DNA of 64,000 nt. Source: JBEVOS01 sp964563395 (GTDB lineage: Bacteria; Pseudomonadota; Alphaproteobacteria; Caulobacterales; Aquidulcibacteraceae). The position numbers and the translations under genes were made by a program. Location of the stretch: positions 1 through 64,000 of the forward strand of contig CAZLWK010000010.1 of the NCBI GenBank assembly GCA_964563395.1, given 5' to 3'. This document shows positions 8,153 to 17,049 of the stretch, piece by piece (position 1 is the first letter of the stretch; the number at the start of each line of letters is the position of its first letter). The notes under the pieces are model-generated. The model was given only the letters and a program-made list of their open reading frames with translations. It had not been told where the DNA came from and did no database searches.

Positions 8153-9332
8153 GGACACGAACCCCGTTTTCTGGAAGCGCACGACGTCGGCCGTTCGCAA
8201 GGGCGCTCTCCAGACTCTGCTTGTAATGGTGCAATGCTGGTTCGTTACGGCCGAACAAGACGTTCGCATCTGGATCGGCGGCGAAGTTCGCTTGAGCGGT
8301 CTCAGCGGCGGCATAGTCTTCCTGGGCGATCACGAAGGCCGTGAGCTCGAAGGTTGCCTCATGTGAGAACGCGTCCTCAGGCGCGACAAAGTCGGGTGTC
8401 GGATAATAGCTATAGAGCGTTCGTGACCGTGTCGCGTCGATCGGGTCCGGCAGAATTTGAAAGAGATCGACATGGTTGGGCAGCGTGATGATCTGCGTGT
8501 TGGGGAATAGGAAGTAGGCCGTGAGCGTGTTGCGCGCGTAGTCCCAAGTTTCCTCGGGCTGGCTTCGAAGGTCCTCGATGGCGTTGCCGGCAAACACCAT
8601 ACGGTGATTGAAGCCGAAGGTTTCGTAGTCGTGGATGTTTGACTGAAAGTAGGCGCGAATTGTGGTCTTGTGCAGGGAATCGAAATGATACGTCTCACCA
8701 AACGTATCGATTGCGAGCTTCCAGTTGATCGCGGCGTCGAGGATTTTCGTGCCCATGCGCGCGCGCTCGCCTAAGCGCAGCGCAGCGATCTCGGGTGCGA
8801 GCGGGCCGAGCCAAGCGTCAATGTCGGGATCGCCAGGCGACAGCTTAAGCCAGAGAATGCCGTACGCCTCGACAAGCGGGTAGGAGATCAATGCGCGGTG
8901 TTCGGGGTCGACCTCGCCAAAGCTTTGAGACTTTGGCACGGCGACGAGGCGGCCTTCCGTTGAATAAGACCAGGCATGAAACGGACAGGTGAAGAGTTTG
9001 TCGCGGCCGCAGGATTGTGCCATTAGCTTCACCCCGCGATGGCGACACATGTTGCGGAAAGCACGCGCCACGCCATCGCCGCCGCGCACAAGAATGACTT
9101 CCAAGCCTGCGATGTCCAAAGTCTTGAAAGCTCCTGGGCCTTCGAGATCGCGTGAGAATCCCACCACAAGCGGATAATCGCGGAAGACGCGCGCCTTCTC
9201 GGCAGCCAAGCGGCTCGCATCCACGTAGTCGGAAGCAGGCCGGCGTTCGGTCCGGCCGGCGTCGACCGTCGTACCGGCGGCGAGATTCGCGAGAAGGCGA
9301 TCGAGGATCGCCTTTTGAATGGAGGTGATCAT
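8133..9332 (-). CDS. Rieske non-heme iron oxygenase, alpha subunit
   Basis: Terminal oxygenase of a ring-hydroxylating or demethylating dioxygenase/monooxygenase, 399 residues. The Rieske [2Fe-2S] ligands are C96-R-H98 and C116-P-F-H119. The mononuclear iron site is DTFGETYHFDSLH, with H216 and H221, and the bridging aspartate is at about D209. The ATG at 9332 overlaps the upstream gene by ATGA; an open frame runs further upstream but covers the neighbour. No ferredoxin or reductase gene lies in the window, so electron partners must be encoded elsewhere. The substrate is unknown. Confidence 0.9.
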   Translation of the reverse strand: MITSIQKAILDRLLANLAAGTTVDAGRTERRPASDYVDASRLAAEKARVFRDYPLVVGFSRDLEGPGAFKTLDIAGLEVILVRGGDGVARAFRNMCRHRGVKLMAQSCGRDKLFTCPFHAWSYSTEGRLVAVPKSQSFGEVDPEHRALISYPLVEAYGILWLKLSPGDPDIDAWLGPLAPEIAALRLGERARMGTKILDAAINWKLAIDTFGETYHFDSLHKTTIRAYFQSNIHDYETFGFNHRMVFAGNAIEDLRSQPEETWDYARNTLTAYFLFPNTQIITLPNHVDLFQILPDPIDATRSRTLYSYYPTPDFVAPEDAFSHEATFELTAFVIAQEDYAAAETAQANFAADPDANVLFGRNEPALHHYKQSLESALANGRRRALPENGVRVHDIQNA

Positions 9333-10651
9333 TGCCGATCCTCTCGGTTCGTGACCCAAATCCGGGCCACCGTGGGCAGTGAAACGTAGTAGAAATCGCG
9401 ACCGCGGCCGGGGCACGGAAACATCCCGTTCGGAAATGGCGATCCTGTCGCCGTGCGCGCTTTTTCGCATCCTGTCAGAAGGTCCAGCACGACAACGTTG
9501 TCGTCGTCTGGTTGGCGATCGTTGAGAACGAGTTCGTTCGTGTCGTGGTAGACGAGCAGCTGCTGCCAATTCTGGATCGCGGCGGTCCAAAGCTCCTTGA
9601 AGGTTCCATCGCTTCCGTATCGCCAGGCGCGGACGACGCTGTTGCCGGTGTCAAAGCCTACGGCGATGCGCTGCTCTGGCACATAGAGCGGCGGCGCGAT
9701 CACTTGGCCATTCGGCAGTCCAGAGGGAAGCACCACATCGTGCCGCTTGGCGTCGGCCATCGAGAACCGATGCAGCCGCACGGGCGATGAGAATGCCGTT
9801 GGATCGAACATCGGCGGCGCAGATCCGGCAGGATGGCAGGCGTGAATATCGCGCACGGCAGGGATGTCGCCGTTGTCGAAGAGCCACACCCCACCATCGC
9901 CGAGACAGGTGTCCCAAGCGAGACCGTGTGCGGAACCGCGTTCTCTATAGCGTGGCGCCCATGTCTCATCGCGTGCGAGGACTCCGCCCCGATAAGTGTA
10001 TCGGAAGACGTGCTCGTCGCCGGGCACGTAGATGTGGTCGCCGCCGTCCGGCTGACGTTCGGCGGCGAGGCGCCCCATCGAGGGTTCGAGCATCGGTGTG
10101 ACGGAGAGCAGTTCGAGCGTTCCGGAGGCAAGCACGCATAGCGCGCTTGCCTCGCCCGACAGTCGAAGCTCCTTGGTGACAATGGCGCCATCGCTCATCA
10201 CCAACATCCCATTGTAGGGACGGTCCGCCGGGAGTTCGCGTTCCGCGAGGATCTCGAGATCTGGCGACAGACGATGCAGATAACGTCCGTTCACGACGTA
10301 GATGCCGTCATCCTCGTGCATCACCATCGCGCCGCACCAGATATGTCCCCCGCACGGCAAGGGCGGCGAACGCCGCAAAGGCGCGAGGGTGTCGGGATCC
10401 ACTTCTTCCACCCAGCCGGCAGGCGCTGGATCACCAAGCATTGAAGTGCCGGTCAGATAGAGCCGCTCGCCCTTCCAGAGGAACATGACGTTCCAGAGCC
10501 CTGTCGTTCGTGTGACCGCGCGCAATTCCTCATGCGGTTGCACGCCAAGGCCAGGCGTCCAGGGGGCCTTAAGGCGCATCGGCCCGCCACACTCCGCGGG
10601 GAAGCGGCTCGTTTGGTCATAACCGCGAGGAGCGCGCAGCACGACGCTCAT
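9329..10651 (-). CDS. Uncharacterised protein, possible beta-propeller
   Basis: Not recognised. The 440-residue product has recurring strand-rich units with motifs such as GDGGVWLFDNGD, GIYVVNGRYLHRL, DHIYVPGDEHVFRY and DNVVVLDLLTG, which suggest a six- or seven-bladed propeller of PQQ/SMP-30 style. No signal peptide or metal-binding quartet of carotenoid oxygenases is evident. It is translationally coupled on both sides (ATGA overlaps with the dehalogenase-like gene and the Rieske gene), so it very probably works in the same pathway. Lactonase, sensor or substrate-carrier roles are all possible. Confidence 0.6.
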   Translation of the reverse strand: MSVVLRAPRGYDQTSRFPAECGGPMRLKAPWTPGLGVQPHEELRAVTRTTGLWNVMFLWKGERLYLTGTSMLGDPAPAGWVEEVDPDTLAPLRRSPPLPCGGHIWCGAMVMHEDDGIYVVNGRYLHRLSPDLEILAERELPADRPYNGMLVMSDGAIVTKELRLSGEASALCVLASGTLELLSVTPMLEPSMGRLAAERQPDGGDHIYVPGDEHVFRYTYRGGVLARDETWAPRYRERGSAHGLAWDTCLGDGGVWLFDNGDIPAVRDIHACHPAGSAPPMFDPTAFSSPVRLHRFSMADAKRHDVVLPSGLPNGQVIAPPLYVPEQRIAVGFDTGNSVVRAWRYGSDGTFKELWTAAIQNWQQLLVYHDTNELVLNDRQPDDDNVVVLDLLTGCEKARTATGSPFPNGMFPCPGRGRDFYYVSLPTVARIWVTNREDRQ

Positions 10652-11559
10652 GACTGAGACCGCGCGAGCTGGGCGCGAAAGGCGGCGACAATGTCTTCGC
10701 CTGCGTCTTCTTGGACGAAGTGGCCAGCGCCCGGAATGGCGTCGAACGTTGCGCCGAGTTGTGCGGCCCATAAGCGGCCCCAATCGGCCGTGAAGATTTC
10801 GTCGGCGTCGCCGAAGATTACGTGTTTGGGTATGGTCAGTGTGGGCAGAATGGCGAAGTCCCGCGCTTGCAAGTCTGCCTGCGCAAGCGCGGGCTCGGCG
10901 AAGGGCAGCATGAACGGGAAGCGACGCGCCCCCGCTTTGCTGTCTTGGCCAGTAAACGGCGCGTCGTAGGCATTTGCGACTGCTTCAAGGTCGTGCCCGG
11001 GTCGGCGCAAAGTTCCAGCTACGATGCGTCCTGTCGGCATATCGCCGCCCAATCGCGTTGGATCGAGCGCGGCGTCACGCCACCATCGAACGCCCTCGGA
11101 ATATGTCATGGCGTCATGGTGGAGCCACGTGTTCAGAATAACGAGGCGCTCGAACCGCTCTGGCATTGTCGTGGATTGACGCAGGCCAATCGGACCGCCC
11201 CAGTCCTGCACAAAGAGCGTGATGCGGCGCAAGTCGATCGTGATGATCAGATCTTGCAACGCTTCGATGTGGCCGCCGATTGTGTACCACGCGTCGTCGA
11301 TTGGCTTCTCCGATCGTCCGAATCCCGCATGGTCGGGAGCGACCACGCGATAGCCGCTCTCCAAAAGTCCCGGGATCATCTTGCGATAGAGGTATGACCA
11401 TGTCGGCTCGCCATGGATGAGAAGCGCGACGGGGGCATCGCGAGGCCCTTCGTCGATGTGAGCGAGGCGGACATCGTTCCAGGTGCGCGTGTGCGAGCGA
11501 TAGGGAAAACCGGGCATGGGCTCGAGCACCGCGGGCGGTGGGGGCGTGACGGCGATCAA
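10648..11559 (-). CDS. Haloalkane dehalogenase-like alpha/beta hydrolase
   Basis: The 303-residue product carries HGEPTWSYLYRKMIP, the hallmark of haloalkane dehalogenases of the DhlA type. The nucleophile elbow is VQDWGG, with aspartate D119 in place of serine and the halide-binding tryptophan W120 beside it. PDHAGFGRSEKP, FGDADEIF (acid) and GAGHFVQED (histidine) complete the site. This fits hydrolytic cleavage of a carbon-halogen bond, although some homologues are epoxide or ester hydrolases. It is the first gene of the minus-strand operon, behind a plausible sigma-70 promoter and divergent from a TetR gene. Confidence 0.82.
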   Translation of the reverse strand: MIAVTPPPPAVLEPMPGFPYRSHTRTWNDVRLAHIDEGPRDAPVALLIHGEPTWSYLYRKMIPGLLESGYRVVAPDHAGFGRSEKPIDDAWYTIGGHIEALQDLIITIDLRRITLFVQDWGGPIGLRQSTTMPERFERLVILNTWLHHDAMTYSEGVRWWRDAALDPTRLGGDMPTGRIVAGTLRRPGHDLEAVANAYDAPFTGQDSKAGARRFPFMLPFAEPALAQADLQARDFAILPTLTIPKHVIFGDADEIFTADWGRLWAAQLGATFDAIPGAGHFVQEDAGEDIVAAFRAQLARSQS

Positions 11560-11597
11560 GAGGCGGCTTTCCTTGCGTCGGCGGCTGAGATGTGAGA

Positions 11598-11626
11598 AAT
11601 AGAACGTATTCCAAAGATGGAGTCAA
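11598..11626 (-). promoter_or_regulatory. Putative sigma-70 promoter of the dehalogenase/Rieske operon
   Basis: On the minus strand TTGACT (11626-11621), a 17-base spacer and TCTATT (11603-11598) give good spacing about 40 bases before the dehalogenase ATG. The repeat TTGGAAT occurs twice in and around it, a possible binding site for the divergent TetR protein. Confidence 0.45.
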
Positions 11627-11632
11627 TTCCAA

Positions 11633-12292
11633 TTGAGTGACCTTCGAGCACGAGGAAAGGCACGCCGGCGCGCGGAGGTCGTCGCCGCAGCCGCTGAGCT
11701 TTGGCGGCGCCACGGCGTTGAGAGCGTTCAAATCGCTCAGATTTCGGAGGCGGCCGAGGTCGCGACGCAAACCGTCTATAATTTGTTTGGCGGACTGGAT
11801 GCGCTGGTGTTCGCCGTGATCGAGGCCTTGCTGGACCGGCTCGATGTGGCTCTCGCAGCTGCGCCAATGGAAACCGGCGTCGACCGATCGCTCAGGTGCG
11901 TGCGCGTCTCGGCCGACATGTTCTGCTCGGAATCCGAACTCTATCGCCAACTCGTCGTGCGCATCCCGAAGGCCATGTTCGACGGCGCTCATTATGTGCG
12001 CGACAGCGCCCAGATTCAGATCGCCGCGATCCGCGCCGCTCAGGTCGAAGGCGATCTTGATGCTGCGGTCTCGCCCGAAGCGCTCGGCCGCCAGATCTTC
12101 ATCGGCTATATGGGCGCGCTCTACGCTTGGGCGTGTGGCGGCCTCGAAGATGCGGCGTTCCGCAGGGCTGCGGAACTCGCCGCGCTCCTCCCTCTAACAT
12201 CGTGCGCTACGCCCCAAGCACAGGCCCGGCTGCAAGCGCGCGTGCGCGAATTTCTTTCCGTCGACCAGCAGGCGCGCGCGTCCCATGCCTGA
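11633..12292 (+). CDS. TetR/AcrR-family transcriptional regulator
   Basis: The 219-residue product has an N-terminal helix-turn-helix, AQISEAAEVATQTVYNLFGG, preceded by a typical first helix, and a divergent ligand-binding C-terminal half. The start is TTG at 11633; the only nearby ATG (11618) is out of frame and stops at once. It lies back-to-back with the dehalogenase operon (74 bases apart) and overlaps the following hydrolase gene by eight bases. It is therefore a likely local repressor of both directions. Confidence 0.85.
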   Translation: MSDLRARGKARRRAEVVAAAAELWRRHGVESVQIAQISEAAEVATQTVYNLFGGLDALVFAVIEALLDRLDVALAAAPMETGVDRSLRCVRVSADMFCSESELYRQLVVRIPKAMFDGAHYVRDSAQIQIAAIRAAQVEGDLDAAVSPEALGRQIFIGYMGALYAWACGGLEDAAFRRAAELAALLPLTSCATPQAQARLQARVREFLSVDQQARASHA

Positions 12293-13178
12293 GAGTGATC
12301 GAATCGCGGAGCAGTGGCGGAGGTGTGGCGCGCTGCAGCGCGTGAAGACCTCGGCCGGAGACTTCGACATAAACGTACGGATTGCTGGCTCTGCTGCAGG
12401 TCGCGCTCTGCTGTTGCTGCACGGATTTCCCACGAGCAGCCTCGATTGGGCGCGCATCGCGCCGCACCTCTCAGACTGTCGTATGATCGCTCCAGATCTG
12501 TTGGGTTTTGGGGGTTCGAGCAAACCGCGCTTGCGCTATCGCTACGCGCTCCAGGCCGAGATTGTCTCGTCAATCGTGTGCGACCTTGGACTGACTAACG
12601 TGGATATCGTCGCGCACGATTATTCAACCACGTTGGCGCAAGAGCTGCTGCGCCAAGAGAACGTGGGCGCCTTGCCATTCAAGATTAGTCGCGTCGTCTT
12701 CCTCAATGGCGCGGTATATGGCGCGCTGCATCGGGCTCGGTTTGCACAGAACCTGCTGCGTACGCCAGTCATTGGCCAAATCGCGGCCCGCAGAATTACG
12801 CAGGACAGGTTTCTCCAAGGATTGCGCGCCGTCGCTGGCAGGCCCGGCGCCTGGGCGGACGAGGATGGAGCCGACCATTTCGCGCCGTTCGCCGCGCCCA
12901 GCAATCGCGCCATCGTGCCGTCTTTGCTGCACTACATAAAGGATCGTCAACGCCAGGGAAGCGCCTGGGAAGCGGCGATGGAGATTGCCGCCGATCACTG
13001 TGCGTTCGTTTGGGGCGAGGCCGATCCTGTCTCCGGGCGCCATGTGGTCGCCGCTGTACGTGAGCGCATGCCGCGGGCGTACGTACGATCGTTTCAGAAC
13101 GTTGGCCATTATCCGCAATGGGAAGCGCCAGCGGAGACCGCCGCCGCAATCCGCGCCGCTTTGGGTGAACGCACATGA
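12285..13178 (+). CDS. Alpha/beta hydrolase, MEST/epoxide-hydrolase-like
   Basis: The 297-residue product has the oxyanion motif LLLHGFPTSSLDW, then PDLLGFGGSSKP and a nucleophile elbow VAHDYSTTLAQELL. The aspartate in HDYS takes the nucleophile position, as in MEST-like and epoxide-hydrolase/dehalogenase relatives. WGEADPVS and NVGHYPQWE give the acid and histidine. The substrate is unknown, but a second aspartate-nucleophile hydrolase next to the dehalogenase operon suggests a shared pathway. It overlaps both neighbours (8 and 4 bases). Confidence 0.78.
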   Translation: MPESDRIAEQWRRCGALQRVKTSAGDFDINVRIAGSAAGRALLLLHGFPTSSLDWARIAPHLSDCRMIAPDLLGFGGSSKPRLRYRYALQAEIVSSIVCDLGLTNVDIVAHDYSTTLAQELLRQENVGALPFKISRVVFLNGAVYGALHRARFAQNLLRTPVIGQIAARRITQDRFLQGLRAVAGRPGAWADEDGADHFAPFAAPSNRAIVPSLLHYIKDRQRQGSAWEAAMEIAADHCAFVWGEADPVSGRHVVAAVRERMPRAYVRSFQNVGHYPQWEAPAETAAAIRAALGERT

Positions 13179-14197
13179 AATCTGAACGTATTGTCGTTGC
13201 GCGCGCCGGAGGTCCAGAGAAGCTTCGGCTTGTCTCATGCACGTTGCCCGCGCTTGGGGCACACGATGTACGCGTGCGCATCGATGCGGCCGGCGTTGCG
13301 TTTGCCGACATCATGGTCCGCGAAGGGCGCTATCCCGGCGTACCTATGCCAGCGACGCCGGGATACGACCTCGTCGGTCATGTGGAGGCTATCGGTGAGG
13401 AGGTTCGCGGGATTCGGATCGGTCAGCGCGTCGCCGCCCTTACAGTGACGGGTGCTTATGCGCGTCACGCGGTGATCCCTGCTGCGTGGGCGGCACCGAT
13501 CTCGGATGTGCTCGATGCGCCGACAGCGGTGGCGCTCATCCTAAATTATGTAACGGCATGGCAGATGCTCTTTCGAAACACAGCGCTTGAGGCGGGTGAT
13601 GCCGCGCTCGTGCACGGCGGCGCAGGCGGCGTCGGCACAGCGTTGCTGGAATTGTGCCGGGAGCAGGGCATCGTGGCGTTCGCCACTGTTTCGGAGAAAA
13701 AGCGAGGCCTTGTTCAAGAGCTGGGCGCCAAACCCATCGACTATGTGCGTGAGGATTTTGTCGCGCGCGTGCGCGCAGAGACCAAGGGAGGCGGTGCGGA
13801 TGCAGCATTCGATCACCTTGGCGGCGTACACTTGAAACGCTCATATGCGGCTCTGCGCGCCAGCGGCGTTCTGGTGAGCTATGGCGGCCTTGCGGCTTTT
13901 CGCGGCGGACGCAGCTCACTTCTCGCCGGCGCCGGTATGTTGCTAGGCCAGCCGCGCTTTGCACCTCTGCAATTGCTACTTGCCAACAAAAACATTGTCG
14001 GCTTCGACATTGCCGGTCGTCGCGCGGCGCGGCCTGATTGGTTCGCAAAAGATCTTGGGGACGTTTTTGCACTCGCCGAGCGAGGCCGACTTTCGCCGCT
14101 TATCGACGTGGTTATGCCACTGGCCGCAGCGGCCGATGCCCACCGCCGCCTTGCGAGCGGCGTCGTGCGGGGAAAAATCGTGCTCGACTGCCAATGA
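13175..14197 (+). CDS. Zinc-independent medium-chain dehydrogenase/quinone oxidoreductase
   Basis: NADPH-dependent oxidoreductase of the MDR superfamily, 340 residues, similar to quinone oxidoreductase and VAT-1-like proteins. The N-terminal GroES-like domain has RIDAAGVAFADIMVREGRYPG. The Rossmann motif is VHGGAGGVGTALLELC. The zinc-binding cysteines of alcohol dehydrogenases are absent. It overlaps the hydrolase by ATGA and ends the TetR-led transcript. Confidence 0.85.
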   Translation: MKSERIVVARAGGPEKLRLVSCTLPALGAHDVRVRIDAAGVAFADIMVREGRYPGVPMPATPGYDLVGHVEAIGEEVRGIRIGQRVAALTVTGAYARHAVIPAAWAAPISDVLDAPTAVALILNYVTAWQMLFRNTALEAGDAALVHGGAGGVGTALLELCREQGIVAFATVSEKKRGLVQELGAKPIDYVREDFVARVRAETKGGGADAAFDHLGGVHLKRSYAALRASGVLVSYGGLAAFRGGRSSLLAGAGMLLGQPRFAPLQLLLANKNIVGFDIAGRRAARPDWFAKDLGDVFALAERGRLSPLIDVVMPLAAAADAHRRLASGVVRGKIVLDCQ

Positions 14198-14424
14198 ACG
14201 CACGTACCCATCTCAGGCTCAATGAGGATGAGCCGAGGTCGGCCGGACCCTCAGGCGCCGCAAGATGCTTTTGACCCAGCGAGGAGAAGAGAGGCGCCTC
14301 ACCAAGCGTGGTGGGTTTGTGACCGAGGTGAGGGCATGCGGTTTCCCACCGACCGGTCTCTTCTTCGTCATCGCCACGTCGTCTGACGCGATCGTTTTCT
14401 GGCGAGCTTGATGCTAATAGCCGT
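14198..14424. other. Intergenic region between convergent genes, with a possible hairpin
   Basis: No convincing gene is seen. CCTCACC (14297-14303) and GGTGAGG (14327-14333) form a perfect seven-base inverted repeat with a 23-base loop. It has no T-run, so it is at best a factor-dependent or transcript-end structure. Confidence 0.3.
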
Positions 14425-15432
14425 TCAAAACACGCTGTGCGCGCCGCGTTCGGTCGCGGCTTCGCCAGCGACAAGCCGCGCATAATGCTCGAACAGCGTG
14501 TCCTGGCCGGTGCTCGGCGTGGCGTTGGAATCGTAGCGCCCCGTCTCGGGGTTCAGCACCAGCATGGATTCCGTCGCGTAGTAGCGGCCGATGCGCGCGA
14601 GTTCGGCCTTGTCGCGGAAGGGCGGATACAGTGCGCCGAGGCTGGACAGCGTCCAGATGATCGCGTCCATCATGGCGATGGGCGCGTGCGTGAAATGCGG
14701 TTCGCGCCCCATGAGCGCGAACAGCTTTTCGCCTTGCTCGCGCGGCGTGATCGCGGGGCCCGGCCCGCCTATGGGCAGCACGCGATTGCGTAGAGCCGGG
14801 TCGTCGACGCACGCAGCCAGATAGGCGCCCAGATCGGCATCGCTGATCGGCTTGCACGCGGTCTGCCTGCCGTCGCCGAAGAGGAGATAGGGCTTGCCTT
14901 CCTTGAGGCGCTCAATCTGGCCAGACAGGGATTTGAAGAACGCCGTGGGCCGGACGATGGAATAGTCGAGACCCGAATCCATCAGCTCTCGTTCGAAGGC
15001 CAGCTTGGCGTGTTGGAAGGCGAGGCGGGGCTTTTGGACGCAGATCGCCGACAATAGCACGAAATGGGCGATTCCGGCCGTTTTCGCGGCGTTGAGCGCG
15101 TGCGCATTCGCCTGGTAATCGACGGCCCATGCGTCCTTGGGCGCACCATTGCGCGACGCGATGCAGGACACCAACGCATCGAAGGTCTCGCCGCGAAATC
15201 CGTCCCGCGCCAGCGAGACAGGATCCGTCGCCTCGCCAAACCGGGTCATTGCGCCGTCGAACATGCTTGGCGTTCGGCCGGGCCCAGGCCGGACGAGACA
15301 GACGATTTCATGGCCGCGCGCATGGAGAGCCCGTACGGTCGCCTTGCCGATCGTGCCGGTCGCGCCCAGAACGAACACGCGGCGAGGTTTTGTGATTGGC
15401 GCGGCGCCCTGGCGCCGAGAAGGTTCGGTCAT
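14425..15432 (-). CDS. bciA: BciA-like 3,8-divinyl (proto)chlorophyllide a 8-vinyl reductase
   Basis: BciA reduces the C8 vinyl group of divinyl (proto)chlorophyllide with NADPH in bacteriochlorophyll synthesis. The product (335 residues) has VFVLGATGTIGKATVRAL for cofactor binding. It also has blocks I recognise from purple-bacterial BciA: YSIVRPTAFFKSLSGQ, CKPISDADLGAYLA, LPIGGPGPAITPREQGE, and ARIGRYYATESML with a C-terminal GRYD..ATPSTGQDTLF. These are far closer to BciA than to generic NmrA proteins. No other pigment gene is in the window; bciA is often outside the photosynthesis cluster, so this alone does not prove phototrophy. Confidence 0.8.
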   Translation of the reverse strand: MTEPSRRQGAAPITKPRRVFVLGATGTIGKATVRALHARGHEIVCLVRPGPGRTPSMFDGAMTRFGEATDPVSLARDGFRGETFDALVSCIASRNGAPKDAWAVDYQANAHALNAAKTAGIAHFVLLSAICVQKPRLAFQHAKLAFERELMDSGLDYSIVRPTAFFKSLSGQIERLKEGKPYLLFGDGRQTACKPISDADLGAYLAACVDDPALRNRVLPIGGPGPAITPREQGEKLFALMGREPHFTHAPIAMMDAIIWTLSSLGALYPPFRDKAELARIGRYYATESMLVLNPETGRYDSNATPSTGQDTLFEHYARLVAGEAATERGAHSVF

Positions 15433-15474
15433 CGATCTAGGGTCCAGCTGGCGCAGCGCGCGTTGGTGCGCACG

Positions 15475-15984
15475 CTATTCGGCCCGCCCCACCAAATCAT
15501 CGTAGCGGAACGCGGCGCGCAATTGGCTGAGCAATGCGCTCATTTCGGCGGAGCGGCAGCCTTGATCCCAAAAGATCGTTTTTTCCGATCCGTCCGCGCC
15601 TCTGCGGGTGATGCGAACGCCGGGCGCATGGTTCATGCAGGGATAGATGTCGGGCGCCCAGATCGCACGGTCAGCGCCATTCATGACGCTGGGCAGCGAT
15701 TCAAAGTCCGCGGCGGATAGTGCGCGTTCCGCGTCGGCGAAGGCGTCGGCGCCGAGGCGTCCATCGCTCACGCCATCGGTGCGCGTCTGACTTTGGCCGT
15801 CGAGGCGATAAGCGCCATCGGCTTGCACCGTCATCTCATACGTGGTGCAGCTGCTCATATAATAGCATCCTCCCTCAAAGAGCGTGATCGAGCGCGCGAG
15901 GGACGAAGGCGCTTGAGATCGGGGCGCGCTCGCGCACGCCATAAGAGCGAGGGTGCAAAGTGCGAGCGTGAGCGATTTCAGCAT
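15475..15984 (-). CDS. DUF6438-type lipoprotein
   Basis: The 169-residue product starts at the ATG at 15984 with a lipoprotein signal, MLKSLTLALCTLALMACAS, with the lipobox cysteine at about residue 17. The mature part has ITLFEGGCYYMSSCTTYEMTV, which fits the cysteine-containing core of DUF6438, and a second cysteine pair (PCMNH, QGCRS). Function unknown. It lies 42 bases upstream of bciA on the same strand and may share its transcript. Confidence 0.65.
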   Translation of the reverse strand: MLKSLTLALCTLALMACASAPRSQAPSSLARSITLFEGGCYYMSSCTTYEMTVQADGAYRLDGQSQTRTDGVSDGRLGADAFADAERALSAADFESLPSVMNGADRAIWAPDIYPCMNHAPGVRITRRGADGSEKTIFWDQGCRSAEMSALLSQLRAAFRYDDLVGRAE

Positions 15985-16121
15985 GTCCAAGCCTCGATGC
16001 GTTTCCCTGGCCCCCCGCGGTCGCGCATGGGACGGACAACGCTGTCGCACTGGGCTAGGATTAAGAGCGGATGGCGGTCAAGGGGGTGGGTTTCAGGCGC
16101 AGCGGCACACGAGACGCCGCC

Positions 16122-17030
16122 TTATCCACGCGCGGTCGCGCTGAAATCGACTTCCGAGAATGTCGCGATCGCGACGTCCATGAAGGCGCGCAGCCGTGGC
16201 GACATCAGGCGCCGCGACGAATAGAGCAGTCGCATGTCCGCCATCCCGGTGCGCCAGGCGGGCAGAACATGAACCAGCCGTCCCGCGCGGATCGCCTCCG
16301 CCGCGATGAAGGCGGGCACATTCGCAAATCCCGCGCCTTCGCACGCCGCGTCGTGGCACAGCTGAAGGGAGGAGGCGGCCAAGCGACCGCAGACTTTCAC
16401 GCTCTCGACGGCGTCCTCGCGCTGCAAGGTCCATATCGTGTCGCCGCCTCGTTCGTCGAACACGATGCACGGCATGCGCGCGAGATCGCGCGGACGGCGC
16501 ACCTTTGGATGGCGCGCAAGCGTGCTCGGCGATGCGACGATGATGGTCGCGGCGCGCGCAAATGTGCGTCCCACAAGGGCGGAATCCTCGTGCGCACCGA
16601 CGCGAATGGCTACATCGAACCCGTCCTCGATCAGATCGACGCGGCGATCCGAAAGCACGATCTCGAGCGCGATTTCGGGATGCGTGGTCAGAACGCGCGC
16701 CGCCAGCGCGCCAAGCAAAGTCTGCCCCAACAGCACCGGCGCCGAGACGCGCACAAGGCCTGCCGGGGCGGCGGCGCGGTCAATGAGGAGGCGGCGCGTT
16801 TCATCGAAATCGGCGAGGAGGCTGCGGGCGCGTTCGCGCAGGATCTGGCCATCGGGCGTCAGCCGGAGCGCGCGATTGGATCTATCGAAAAGGCGAACGC
16901 CCAAATCGGCTTCCAAGGCGCGAAGGCGGCGCGACACTGTCTGTTTGGGGGCTTTGCGCCGCGCCGCTCCAGCGCTGACGCCGCCTGCCTCGATGATGGC
17001 AAGGAAGTCTCGGAGGGCGTCCATGTCCAT
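16122..17030 (-). CDS. LysR-family transcriptional regulator
   Basis: The 302-residue product has the N-terminal winged helix (DMDALRDFLAIIEAGGVSAGA, then QTVSRRLRALEADLG) and a periplasmic-binding-like effector domain. The helix residues VSRRLRALE are the LysR recognition helix. It is divergent from the pirin/NmrA pair, with a seven-base-arm inverted repeat over its own start codon. This suggests autoregulation and control of the pirin genes. Confidence 0.87.
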   Translation of the reverse strand: MDMDALRDFLAIIEAGGVSAGAARRKAPKQTVSRRLRALEADLGVRLFDRSNRALRLTPDGQILRERARSLLADFDETRRLLIDRAAAPAGLVRVSAPVLLGQTLLGALAARVLTTHPEIALEIVLSDRRVDLIEDGFDVAIRVGAHEDSALVGRTFARAATIIVASPSTLARHPKVRRPRDLARMPCIVFDERGGDTIWTLQREDAVESVKVCGRLAASSLQLCHDAACEGAGFANVPAFIAAEAIRAGRLVHVLPAWRTGMADMRLLYSSRRLMSPRLRAFMDVAIATFSEVDFSATARG

Positions 17031-17049
17031 GTCCCGAAAAATGGGACAT
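17029..17049. promoter_or_regulatory. Operator-like repeat ATGTCCC-N7-GGGACAT
   Basis: Perfect seven-base arms around a GAAAAAT spacer span the LysR start codon and the divergent intergenic region 70 bases before the pirin gene. The place and symmetry fit a site for the adjacent LysR protein, although its spacing is not the classic T-N11-A box. Confidence 0.45.

Noticed and set aside
9329..10651. Carotenoid oxygenase (RPE65 family)
   Set aside because: The four iron-binding histidines in their usual motifs are not found.
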